From an uncultured bacterium (GTDB lineage Bacteria > Cyanobacteriota > Vampirovibrionia > Gastranaerophilales > Gastranaerophilaceae): DNA of 10,436 bases. Below the pieces are notes generated by a model. It ran no database searches. It had not been told where the DNA came from and saw only the letters and a list, made by a program, of their open reading frames with translations. The stretch lies in assembly GCA_947365485.1 (NCBI GenBank), contig CANAXK010000041.1:1-10436 (forward strand), read 5' to 3'. The number at the start of each line of letters is the position of its first letter. The first letter of the stretch is position 1. Positions 1 to 6,888 of this stretch are shown here, in pieces. The position numbers and the translations under genes were made by a program.

Positions 1-55
1 GGTAAGGCAGAAGCCTGCAAAGCTTTTACCCCCGGTTCGAATCCGGGTGTCGCCT
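1..55 (+). tRNA. tRNA-Cys (GCA), 5' end cut off by the window
   Basis: This is the 3' three-quarters of a cysteine tRNA. The anticodon stem pairs 10-14 with 22-26 (one G-U pair), the loop at 15-21 is CTGCAAA, and the anticodon GCA lies at 17-19. The variable loop is 27-30. The T-arm pairs 31-35 with 43-47 around the loop TTCGAAT. The 3' acceptor strand is TGTCGCC (48-54), and the discriminator base is T55, the base expected for bacterial tRNA-Cys. The CCA tail is not encoded, because T55 is followed by more T, so CCA must be added after transcription. The 5' acceptor strand and most of the D-arm lie before the window. dnaA starts 36 bp downstream. Confidence 0.93.
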
Positions 56-91
56 TTTTTTATTTGGAAGACAATCACAAATCAGAGTTGC

Positions 92-1477
92 ATGGAAAAT
101 ATTGAGTTAAAACGCTTTTGGGAGCAAGTTAAGGAAGAATTAATAGGGGTTTTGCCGGAAAATGTTCACCCCTGGATTTACCCGCTTGAAGCCTCCGGAT
201 TCGATAAAGGCGTTCTAACCGTTGTCACCGGTCAGATGATGGGTCGGGATTTGCTCCGCCGCAAGCACTCCGCCCAGATGAACGAGGTGCTCAAAAAAAT
301 CACCTCTGATTCCAACGCCAGATTCGTTATCATCTACGACGAAAACGCTGCAAGGACTCTCAAAAAAGAAACCGAAAAAATCCAGAAAAAAGCGTCTGAA
401 AAAGACTTAAAAGAACAGGCTATGGAAAATCTCAGCAACATGCAATCCGCTTCCAACCTGAATCTTAAGTACAAGTTTGAAAACTTCGTTGTGGGCGAAA
501 ACAGCAAGTTTGCTTACGCGACCTCAATGGCGGTTGCAAAGCAGCCCGCGCAGAAATACAACCCGCTATTTATTTACGGCAATTCCGGGCTTGGAAAAAC
601 CCACCTCATGCAGGCCATCGGGCATTACACAATTTTCAACAACCCGAAATTGAGGGTCAAGTACACAAAAACAGAGGACTACATCAACGACTACATCTCA
701 AACAGCCGCAAAACAAACAACACGGTTGAAAACATGTCCAAGTTTAACAAGAAATACACAAACATCGACATAATTCTAATCGACGACATCCAGTTCATTG
801 AATCAAAAATCAAAACAATGGACAATCTGCAATACACCTTTGACAGTCTGTACAACAAGGGCAAGCAGATTGTAATAACCTCTGACAGGCTTCCAAAAGA
901 CATTCCGACCCTCACAGCAGCGCTCTGTTCCAGATTTGAGATGGGTTTGATGGTAGAACTTACCCCGCCGGATTCAGAAACAAGGTTTGAGATTATAAAG
1001 AAGCTCGCAGTTGAAGCTGACGTTGTCCATGAAGACGAGGCTTTGAAATACATTGCGCGCCATTTCAAGAACAATGTTAGGGAGCTTGAAGGTGCATTCA
1101 CTAAGGTTTGCGCGTATGCAGAGATTACAGAAGAGCCTTTAACGCTTGAGCTTGCAAAAAATGTGCTCAAGTGCAAGGAAGAGGTTGAGCCGATTGATTT
1201 TGAAAAAATTGCCATGGTAACGGCTAGCTATTATGATGTTGATATAAATGACATTACGGGGACCGCAAGAGGTCAGAAAGTCTCCATGGCAAGGCATATT
1301 TCTATTTATTTGTGCAGGGAAATTACGAACCAGAGTTTTGTAAGCATTGCGGAGTTTTACGACAAAAAGCACAACACGATTATGTTTGCTTACGAAAAAA
1401 TCAAGAAAGAATTAAACACTAACAGAGAAATATCAACTGCCCTTCGGGAGATTAAAATGGCATTAAAAGTTTTATAG
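92..1477 (+). CDS. dnaA: Chromosomal replication initiator protein DnaA
   Basis: AAA+ ATPase that binds DnaA boxes and melts the replication origin; 461 residues, normal length. Residues 1-75 are domain I, about 85-125 a charged linker, about 126-340 the AAA+ core, and about 365-461 the DNA-binding domain IV. Visible motifs are Walker A GNSGLGKT (163-170), Walker B ILIDDIQF (228-235), sensor 1 around S264-D265, the arginine finger R281 in SRFEMGL, and sensor 2 NNVRELEGAF (R330). ATG 92 is chosen because the protein then begins at the usual DnaA domain I; the in-frame GTG at 47 lies inside the tRNA. The ribosome binding site is weak (AGAG at 85-88). Two oddities: the domain IV signature reads KKHNTIMFAYEKI instead of the usual RDHTTV form, and an Ala (277) replaces the first Arg of the usual RLxSRF box. 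There is no dnaN and no obvious cluster of DnaA boxes beside it. The absence of a clear promoter suggests read-through from the tRNA. Confidence 0.97.
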   Translation: MENIELKRFWEQVKEELIGVLPENVHPWIYPLEASGFDKGVLTVVTGQMMGRDLLRRKHSAQMNEVLKKITSDSNARFVIIYDENAARTLKKETEKIQKKASEKDLKEQAMENLSNMQSASNLNLKYKFENFVVGENSKFAYATSMAVAKQPAQKYNPLFIYGNSGLGKTHLMQAIGHYTIFNNPKLRVKYTKTEDYINDYISNSRKTNNTVENMSKFNKKYTNIDIILIDDIQFIESKIKTMDNLQYTFDSLYNKGKQIVITSDRLPKDIPTLTAALCSRFEMGLMVELTPPDSETRFEIIKKLAVEADVVHEDEALKYIARHFKNNVRELEGAFTKVCAYAEITEEPLTLELAKNVLKCKEEVEPIDFEKIAMVTASYYDVDINDITGTARGQKVSMARHISIYLCREITNQSFVSIAEFYDKKHNTIMFAYEKIKKELNTNREISTALREIKMALKVL

Positions 1478-1554
1478 CCAATCCGGCACTCGTCATTGCA
1501 TAAATTTTATGATACATAATAATATGTAGGGATGAAATTCTTAACGGAGCGATT

Positions 1555-2586
1555 ATGTTAGATAATATAAAATATTTAGTGTGTCTAAAATCTGTAGATA
1601 AGCATATTGCAGACAAAAACTTTGACCTTGCTCTGGAGAAACTGAATTTCCTTATAAGAGAAGAGTACAAGCCGTCCGAAACCTTCCTCAAGCGCGGGCA
1701 GCTCTGCCACCAGTTATTAATGCTTGATGATGCGTATTCTGATTTCACTTACATAATAACCCACTGCGCAAACAAGGAAAAAGCTTATTTTGAAAGGCTT
1801 TTCCTCAACTTTGAAATCTCAAACTTTTACGAAGCGCTTCTTGATGCAAACGTGATTCTCGGGTGGGATGAGGACAATTTTGATGTGAAGCGGATAAAAT
1901 TCCTGTCACTCGTGTATGCAAGTCAGGAAAACATTGCGAAAGATTACATTCTGGAGATTTTCGAGTTCAACAAGTACAAAACAATCCAATTCCTGTTCAA
2001 GGAAGTTGCGCTCGTGCTTGCAGCGGACGAGCTTGCAAAAGGGCTCAAGCTTCTGAACGTCATTGATTTGATTGACAAAGACAACCCGATAAAGCTTTTG
2101 AAAGAGGCGAGCATTTACGGGCTTGCAAACCAGCCTGAGAAGCAGAACGAGATTTTGCGCAGAATAGAATCTGTTTTCCCGAAGTATTTTATTTCGCATT
2201 TCAGATTCACAGACATGTACACTGACAAGGATTTGATGGAAATCTGCTTCCTTCTTGAGCTTTCGATTTTTGACAAGCAGAATCTGTTTTCTTACCCGAT
2301 GAAGATTCTGGAGGGATACAAGAACCATATCGAGGGGCATATCATTGATTCAAAAGAGTGCTTTGAATCAGCAATCAAGATTAACCCGAACAAGCCTGAG
2401 GCTTATGTGCTTCTTGCCCAGACTTTGCAGCTCATGTCAGGCTACGACAACCCGGAATACAAACATGATGCGGAAGCTAACTACAAGACCGCTATGGAAA
2501 TCTACCGCCGCGAAAGCCTTACAGACAAGGCTGAAGAGATGAAGCGCCAGCTGAAGCATTTAAACTCTAATCTTCTTCTAAGGTAG
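1555..2586 (+). CDS. TPR-repeat protein of unknown function
   Basis: A 343-residue soluble, largely alpha-helical protein with no signal peptide or membrane segment. Degenerate tetratricopeptide repeats are visible near residues 13-38, 43-72 and 77-107. A clearer pair lies at about 252-282 (SKECFESAIKINPNKPEAYV) and 283-317. The middle (110-250) is helical but its repeats have drifted. TPR proteins act as protein-interaction scaffolds; the partner here cannot be deduced. ATG 1555 has a good CGGAG Shine-Dalgarno sequence at 1545-1549, 5 nt upstream. The gene follows dnaA by 77 bp, so it may have its own promoter, but I see only weak elements there (TTGCAT at 1496-1501 and TAATAT at 1520-1525). 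It converges with nadE downstream. No link to replication can be claimed from position alone. Confidence 0.85.
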   Translation: MLDNIKYLVCLKSVDKHIADKNFDLALEKLNFLIREEYKPSETFLKRGQLCHQLLMLDDAYSDFTYIITHCANKEKAYFERLFLNFEISNFYEALLDANVILGWDEDNFDVKRIKFLSLVYASQENIAKDYILEIFEFNKYKTIQFLFKEVALVLAADELAKGLKLLNVIDLIDKDNPIKLLKEASIYGLANQPEKQNEILRRIESVFPKYFISHFRFTDMYTDKDLMEICFLLELSIFDKQNLFSYPMKILEGYKNHIEGHIIDSKECFESAIKINPNKPEAYVLLAQTLQLMSGYDNPEYKHDAEANYKTAMEIYRRESLTDKAEEMKRQLKHLNSNLLLR

Positions 2587-2592
2587 TCACAC

Positions 2593-2663
2593 TTCCCTCT
2601 ACATCGGGAGAGGGCGTAGCCGTTCGCGAGACCGCGTCGAGCGTTACGGATGCAGGTGAGGGT
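2593..2663. repeat. GC-rich inverted-repeat element between convergent genes
   Basis: A short island, about 66% GC over 2595-2662, stands out against AT-richer surroundings and fills the gap between the TPR gene and nadE. CCCTCT (2595-2600) can pair with AGAGGG (2609-2614) as a local hairpin with an 8-nt loop. CCCTC (2595-2599) can instead pair with GAGGG (2658-2662) at the far end, giving the whole element CCCTC/GAGGG termini. The interior (2621-2643) is rich in CG dinucleotides and has further partial self-complementarity around CGCG 2625-2628 and 2633-2636. It looks like a small dispersed intergenic repeat of the REP/MITE-like type. There is no T-run directly after either hairpin, so a role as bidirectional terminator is only possible. 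Whether it recurs in the genome cannot be seen from one copy. Confidence 0.5.
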
Positions 2664-2669
2664 CTGTCC

Positions 2670-4658
2670 TTATTCTGAAAGGGTATTATTTACATACTCG
2701 TCCTCAACCCCTTTGTAATTAATCTTACCTGAGGTTATCGGCTGTCTGTAGTCGTACTTGTTAATCGAGCGCGATTCAACAATGACAGACGGCGGAAGTA
2801 TTGACCATTTATACAAGGCCGTTGACATGCGCCGGAAGAATTTGTCCAGCCATTCTGTTTTCTGCTCACGGGAGATTGTGTTGTGCTTCTCATAAACAAA
2901 TTCCGTGTTAAGCAAATCCTGATAGCCTTCGTTCTTGTTCTCAACCCTCCAGATAATTTCGTCAAGAAATTCATAAGGCATAAGCGCGTCTTCTGCAATA
3001 AGCGGCTTTCCTGTCTTAGGGTCAATCGCAAGCTCTGCACCGGGTTTTTTGAGAATAATCGCTTCCGGAATCGCGTTCTTCACTTCGCGGTTTTCATTCA
3101 TCCAGCGCGCAAAGGCAAATAATTTTGTCTTCGGAACATCTGCAATCGGCGCAAACCCGCCCGACATATCGCCGTTAATTGTTGCATATCCCATGTAAAG
3201 CTCTGACTTGTCAGAAGTCGCAATCGGGATACAGGACGCAAACTCGTTGCTGATTCCCCACAAAAACATTGCGCGCGAGCGCGCCTGAATGTTATCCGGC
3301 GTAAAAGACGTTTTGTACCGCCCGTCCCATTTAGTCTCAACTGTTTTAAACAACTTGTCGAGGCATTCGGTTGTCGTATCAATCATCGGCCGGATAGAGG
3401 CTTCTGTGAAATTTATTCCGAGGTTGTGCGCAAGTTTTTCCGCGTCGGATTTGCTTTCCTTGCTCGTAATATGCGAAGGCATTGAAACCCCAAACACGTT
3501 TTCTTTACCGATAGCGTCGGCAAGAAGCACCGCACAAACAGTGGAATCCAGTCCGCCGGAGAGTCCGAGCACCGCGCGTTTAAACCCGCATTTTTTGAAG
3601 TAGTCGCGAATCCCCTGAACAATGGTTTTGTAGGTACGTTCAAGGTCAGACTCGTATTCGAGTGTGAACACTTTTTGTTCGTTCAGGGATTTATCCAGCC
3701 CTTTTGTAAGCGGATAAATCTTCCCGATTTTCTTTGTCGGGTTGACGATAAGGAACTGTTCTTCAAACGATTTTGCACGAGCAATCAATTCTCCGTCCGC
3801 GCCAAACACTCTGCTAGAGCCGTCAAAAGAGCTGTTATCAATCGCTCCCACCTGATTTACGTAAACAATCGGGGTTTTGTACTTGTGCGCAATGAATGAC
3901 AGCATATTGTGTTTGAGCTGTTCTTTTTTCGCCCGTGTTGGAGACGCCGAGCAGTTAATAAAGATTTCCGGATTCTCGGCTGCGAGTTCTTCTATCGGGT
4001 CTTTTTCGTAGAGGTGTTTGTCAAAAAATTCTTTGTTATTCCAGCAGTCTTCGCAAATCGAAATCCCGTATTTTTCAAAAATCTTTGAGCAGCCGGATTC
4101 GCAGCCTTTGTCGAAGACTCCGAGTGTTTCAGCCGGCTGTACACCAACAACGGGCGAAGGTTCAATATATCTGTAGTCATTGAATTCGGAGTAAGTCGGA
4201 AGGAGTGATTTTCTCACAATCCCCACGATTTTTCCGCCCTTAAGAATCGCAACCGAGTTAAAGTATTTTTTGCCTTCTGCATCTTTTTTTCTCGGCTCCA
4301 CAAACCCGACAAGTGCGGTTGTGCCAACCGTAATCTTTGCAAGCCCCTTGAGCCACTTGATATTCTCTTCCACAATAATCGGGTGTCTGTCAATCGTATC
4401 TTCAATCGGGTAGCCCATAAGCGAGAGTTCCGGAAACACGACCATATCGAGTCCGATTTTGCAGGCGTATTTTATGTACTTTGCAATCTTTTTTGCGTTG
4501 TATTCAACATTCCCTGCTATCGGGTTAATTTGTGCCATGCCGATAAATCCGCCGGTTGAAGTTATTTTCTTCACTCCGTCTATAATATTTTGCGGGATTT
4601 CTTCTCCGTTAGAAAACCTTTTGTCTGCTATTTCAGATAGTGTGTATAAATTATCCAT
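2670..4658 (-). CDS. nadE: Glutamine-dependent NAD+ synthetase
   Basis: Catalyses the last step of NAD+ synthesis, amidating deamido-NAD+ (NaAD) with ammonia from glutamine at the cost of ATP; cytosolic. The 662 residues match the long two-domain type. An N-terminal nitrilase-like glutaminase domain (about 38-310) shows the Glu-Lys-Cys triad at E77 (FPELSLMGYP), K150 (VRKSLLPTYSEFNDYRY) and C205 (ISICEDCWN). The C-terminal synthetase (about 340-650) has the ATP pyrophosphatase loop SGGLDS at 367-372 and the ATSDKSE segment at 480-486. The first 38 residues are an extra N-terminal extension before GMAQINP. ATG 4658 lies 3 nt after the stop codon of the HAD phosphatase gene, whose last sense codon AGG forms part of the ribosome binding site, so translation is probably coupled. 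It is the last gene of the four-gene operon and has no obvious functional tie to the sialic acid genes before it. Confidence 0.96.
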   Translation of the reverse strand: MDNLYTLSEIADKRFSNGEEIPQNIIDGVKKITSTGGFIGMAQINPIAGNVEYNAKKIAKYIKYACKIGLDMVVFPELSLMGYPIEDTIDRHPIIVEENIKWLKGLAKITVGTTALVGFVEPRKKDAEGKKYFNSVAILKGGKIVGIVRKSLLPTYSEFNDYRYIEPSPVVGVQPAETLGVFDKGCESGCSKIFEKYGISICEDCWNNKEFFDKHLYEKDPIEELAAENPEIFINCSASPTRAKKEQLKHNMLSFIAHKYKTPIVYVNQVGAIDNSSFDGSSRVFGADGELIARAKSFEEQFLIVNPTKKIGKIYPLTKGLDKSLNEQKVFTLEYESDLERTYKTIVQGIRDYFKKCGFKRAVLGLSGGLDSTVCAVLLADAIGKENVFGVSMPSHITSKESKSDAEKLAHNLGINFTEASIRPMIDTTTECLDKLFKTVETKWDGRYKTSFTPDNIQARSRAMFLWGISNEFASCIPIATSDKSELYMGYATINGDMSGGFAPIADVPKTKLFAFARWMNENREVKNAIPEAIILKKPGAELAIDPKTGKPLIAEDALMPYEFLDEIIWRVENKNEGYQDLLNTEFVYEKHNTISREQKTEWLDKFFRRMSTALYKWSILPPSVIVESRSINKYDYRQPITSGKINYKGVEDEYVNNTLSE

Positions 4659-4661
4659 TTT

Positions 4662-5141
4662 TTACCTTACAAGCGCATCCACAACTTCCCTAAACGCGCC
4701 CTCTCCGCTTTTTGTCTCTGTAATCTGTATTCCCTTAAGCTGTTTGACCTTCTCTACCGCGCCCGGCACAGTAACTGCGTATTTTGCAAATTTGAGCGAC
4801 TCCAAATCGTTTATGTCATCGCCGATGTAGACAAACTCATCTTCCGTCAAATTGTATCTTTCAACAATTGATTTCAGAACATCAATCTTTACTCTAATCC
4901 CCTGATGAACTTCTTCTACGCAGAATTTCTTTGCCAGAATATCAATCGCCGAGTTTTTCTCGCCCGATATTATCCCGATTCTGTACCCGTTCTTTCTCAG
5001 AATAGAAAACCCCATCACATCTTTGAAATTAACCCGGCGTGTCATATCACCGTCAGCGCCAATATAAACGCAATTGTCTGTCACGATTCCGTCAAAATCT
5101 GTTATAACGAATTTTATTGTTTCGGGTAAATTCAAAGTCAT
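4662..5141 (-). CDS. HAD-family (type C0) nonulosonate phosphatase, KdsC-like
   Basis: A 159-residue capless HAD phosphatase of the KdsC/CMP-sialate-associated type, which works as a tetramer in known members. Motif I is DFDGIVTD (15-22) with nucleophile D15 and general acid D17; motif II is S59 in IISGEKNSA; motif III is around K85; motif IV is GDDIND (about 107-112). KdsC proper acts on KDO-8-phosphate and normally has TGRK at motif II. Here it reads SGEK, with E61 and K72, matching from memory the Glu56/Lys67 pair of the Bacteroides KDN-9-phosphate phosphatase. I therefore infer dephosphorylation of a 9-phosphorylated nonulosonic acid made by the synthase encoded just upstream. Only 1 bp separates this start from the neuB stop, and nadE follows after 3 bp. 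The alternative, a true KdsC, is less likely because no KDO-8-P synthase is adjacent. Confidence 0.85.
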   Translation of the reverse strand: MTLNLPETIKFVITDFDGIVTDNCVYIGADGDMTRRVNFKDVMGFSILRKNGYRIGIISGEKNSAIDILAKKFCVEEVHQGIRVKIDVLKSIVERYNLTEDEFVYIGDDINDLESLKFAKYAVTVPGAVEKVKQLKGIQITETKSGEGAFREVVDALVR

Positions 5142-5142
5142 A

Positions 5143-6012
5143 CTATTTCACTCTTCTCAATTTCTCAATAATCGGTAATTCTCTTGAATACACGACCTTA
5201 ATCCCGTCACCAAGAAGGTCAGGCACTTGTCTTATGTCTCTTACCATATGATAAAGCCCTGCCATCTCAAGGCTTGCAGCCTGATCAGAGCCCCAGTTTG
5301 TTCTGTCAGTCGTAATATGCCGCTCAACAGAGTTTGCCCCCAGAGCAACCGCCAGAACAGAAGGTGTTACCCCTCTTTCGTGTCCGGAGTAGCCAATCGG
5401 GCATGAAAACTCTTTTTTGAATGACTCAATTGCACGGAGGTTTGTCTCTTCTGCGTTTGAAGGATAAGTCGATGTGCAGTGATAGATGATAAGGTTATCT
5501 TCACCTAAAATTGATACAGCGTGTCTGATTTCTTCCATTGTACTCATGCCGGTTGAAAGCAGAATCGGCTTCCCTTTTGAGCGTGTGTGTTTTAAAAGGT
5601 TATCGTCAGTAAGTGATGCGGAGGCTATCTTGTAGCAAGGCGGATCAAACTGGTCAATAAAGTCCACTGCGCCCTCATCCCAACAGGATGCAAACCAGAG
5701 GATTCCTTTTTCTTTACAGTAGCTGTCAATTTCTCTGTACTCTTCTTTTCCAAACTCCAGACCGCGTTTCAAGTCTCCGTTAGTGGTTCCGAAAACACTT
5801 TTTCTTTCTTTTGCAAGTTCTTCTTTTGTATACACAACATCAACTGTGCGTTTCTGGAATTTCACCGCATCACAGCCTGTTGTTACAGCAATATCAATCA
5901 TTTTTTTTGCAAGGCTCACTGAACCGTTATGATTGATTCCGATTTCAGCAATAATAAAACACGGAAATCCGTCTCCAACTGTTTTATTCGCAATTTTTAC
6001 ACACTTAGCCAT
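5143..6012 (-). CDS. neuB: NeuB-type N-acetylneuraminate/nonulosonate synthase without SAF domain
   Basis: Condenses phosphoenolpyruvate with a mannose-type sugar (ManNAc, ManNAc-6-P or Man-6-P) to a nine-carbon sialic-type acid. The 289 residues cover the TIM barrel: AEIGINHNG (22-30), KFQ (51-53), STGM (153-156), YPS (183-185), GYSGH (207-211) and ERHI (230-233), with H211 and H232 as the expected metal ligands, and SDQAASLE (242-249). Family members are usually about 340-350 residues and end in a SAF (antifreeze-like) domain; this one stops after the barrel. ATG 6012 has a strong AAGGAG at 6018-6023. It lies 14 bp after the fliO-like gene and 1 bp before the HAD phosphatase. I infer the phosphorylated route (product 9-phosphate) from the phosphatase partner. 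No CMP-transferase (neuA) or epimerase (neuC) gene is in the window. The exact sugar cannot be told from sequence. Confidence 0.9.
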   Translation of the reverse strand: MAKCVKIANKTVGDGFPCFIIAEIGINHNGSVSLAKKMIDIAVTTGCDAVKFQKRTVDVVYTKEELAKERKSVFGTTNGDLKRGLEFGKEEYREIDSYCKEKGILWFASCWDEGAVDFIDQFDPPCYKIASASLTDDNLLKHTRSKGKPILLSTGMSTMEEIRHAVSILGEDNLIIYHCTSTYPSNAEETNLRAIESFKKEFSCPIGYSGHERGVTPSVLAVALGANSVERHITTDRTNWGSDQAASLEMAGLYHMVRDIRQVPDLLGDGIKVVYSRELPIIEKLRRVK

Positions 6013-6026
6013 TAGAACTCCTTTTC

Positions 6027-6842
6027 TTAGCTTAAATATTTTTTATAAAGCGCAAATTCATCCGGATCAACGCTGTGCAGGTTTTCTTCTTTTGCAGGCT
6101 CCTCCTGCTGCGGAAGGGTTTCTTCACATGCTGTTTGGAATAACTTATCAATAATCCCGTCCGGATTCTCTTCTTCGTATATATCAGAAATCTCAAACTT
6201 GTCGTCATCAGCTTCTTCCGGCTGTTCCTGAGACTCCTCAAACTTTTTGTGGGCTTTTGTCACAATCTTTGAAAACCCGATGTTCGGAATTTCAATCTTT
6301 GGTATTTCGATTTTGGGGATTCTAATATTAGGAATCTCTATTTTTGAATATTCGCCCTCTTTAATCTCCTCCGGAGGGTAAGAGCCGAGGTCTTTAATCA
6401 GGTGGATAGAGCTTGAAGACGCTCCAATAAGCATTCTTTTTCCGTCCAGCTCAACAACATGAAGGGTTTTGTTGTTGCCAAGGGCTGTGGTTGAAACAAC
6501 AGAAACATGCGCATGGTTGTTTTCGCCAATCTGTTTTTTCAGGGTATTAAGTCCGAGTTTATTAAGCTTTGCATAGATTATACCAGTTGCATAAATAAGC
6601 AGGATAACAAAAAGCAGCGAGAAAACAAGTGAAACAAGGTTTGGCTCATGCCCAATAGCCTGCTGGGTAGCATTAACCGCGGTGTCTGTAGTTGAAACAG
6701 AAGAAGCCTGCGCTGCTGCGCCTGCAAGAGGGTCAGGAAGGTCTGGCAGAACATCAAATTTTTCGTTAGCATAAGCACCTATTGTTGATAACCAACAAAG
6801 AGCTCCCAAATATAATCCTGTAATCTTTTTCATAAAAGCCAA
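6027..6842 (-). CDS. fliO: FliO-like flagellar type III export protein
   Basis: FliO is a small single-pass membrane protein that helps assemble the FliP export core of the flagellar basal body. This 271-residue protein has a probable signal peptide (K5-K6, hydrophobic 7-22, cleavage after AYA 23-25) and a Thr/Ala-rich periplasmic stretch. A membrane helix at about 68-90 is followed by the FliO cytoplasmic domain: VSVVSTTALGNNKTLHVVEL (113-132) and then KRMLIGASSSSIHLI (135-149). A long cytoplasmic tail follows, with five tandem pentads of the pattern [KN]-I-x-[IF]-[PS] (167-191) and then an acidic region (203-262). Start choice: GAGGGG at 6850-6855 (minus strand) sits 7 nt before TTG 6842, whereas ATG 6833 is 16 nt away, so TTG is preferred. 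It is the first gene of the minus-strand operon. FliO sequences are poorly conserved, so the name rests on topology plus the post-membrane domain. No other flagellar gene is present. Confidence 0.72.
   Translation of the reverse strand: MAFMKKITGLYLGALCWLSTIGAYANEKFDVLPDLPDPLAGAAAQASSVSTTDTAVNATQQAIGHEPNLVSLVFSLLFVILLIYATGIIYAKLNKLGLNTLKKQIGENNHAHVSVVSTTALGNNKTLHVVELDGKRMLIGASSSSIHLIKDLGSYPPEEIKEGEYSKIEIPNIRIPKIEIPKIEIPNIGFSKIVTKAHKKFEESQEQPEEADDDKFEISDIYEEENPDGIIDKLFQTACEETLPQQEEPAKEENLHSVDPDEFALYKKYLS
6270..6345 (-). repeat. In-frame 15-bp tandem repeat in the fliO-like gene
   Basis: Five degenerate 15-bp units, four clear copies starting at about 6286, 6301, 6316 and 6331 and a weaker one at 6271, encode the pentapeptide series KIEIP, NIRIP, KIEIP, KIEIP, NIGFS (residues 167-191). 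On the plus strand each clear unit begins GG(A/T/G)AT. The units differ at several synonymous positions, so the peptide is conserved more than the DNA, which argues for selection on the protein. Confidence 0.8.
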
Positions 6843-6849
6843 CTATTAA

Positions 6850-6855
6850 CCCCTC
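6850..6855 (-). promoter_or_regulatory. Ribosome binding site that decides the TTG start of fliO
   Basis: On the minus strand this reads GAGGGG, 7 nt before TTG 6842. The next in-frame ATG (6833) would be 16 nt away, too far for this site, and has no other purine-rich site in front of it. Confidence 0.6.
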
Positions 6856-6888
6856 GTTACTCTTAATTTACCCCTTAAATTACCCTGC

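Noticed and set aside
55..61. T-run as a rho-independent terminator of the tRNA
   Set aside because: The only hairpin before it is the tRNA T-arm itself, and the acceptor strand separates it from the T-run. No dedicated stem is present, so it is mentioned only as possible attenuation.
47..91. Upstream GTG start for dnaA, extending the protein by 15 residues
   Set aside because: The GTG lies inside the tRNA-Cys T-arm/acceptor sequence and the extra residues do not resemble DnaA domain I; ATG 92 starts at the expected position.
691..1215. Long antisense open frame within dnaA
   Set aside because: It is opposite a strongly conserved gene, has a Ser/Leu-rich composition typical of an antisense shadow, and has no recognisable domain.
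1478..1554. Replication origin beside dnaA
   Set aside because: The gap is only 77 bp and I see no cluster of TTATNCACA-like boxes there or elsewhere; dnaN is also absent.
4662..5141. Naming the HAD phosphatase kdsC (KDO-8-phosphate phosphatase)
   Set aside because: Motif II has SGEK rather than TGRK, and the partner gene is a NeuB-type synthase, not KDO-8-P synthase; lipopolysaccharide KDO genes are not in the window.
6270..6345. Short tandem repeat as a CRISPR-like array
   Set aside because: The 15-bp units are contiguous without spacers and are in frame within a coding gene, giving a pentapeptide repeat.
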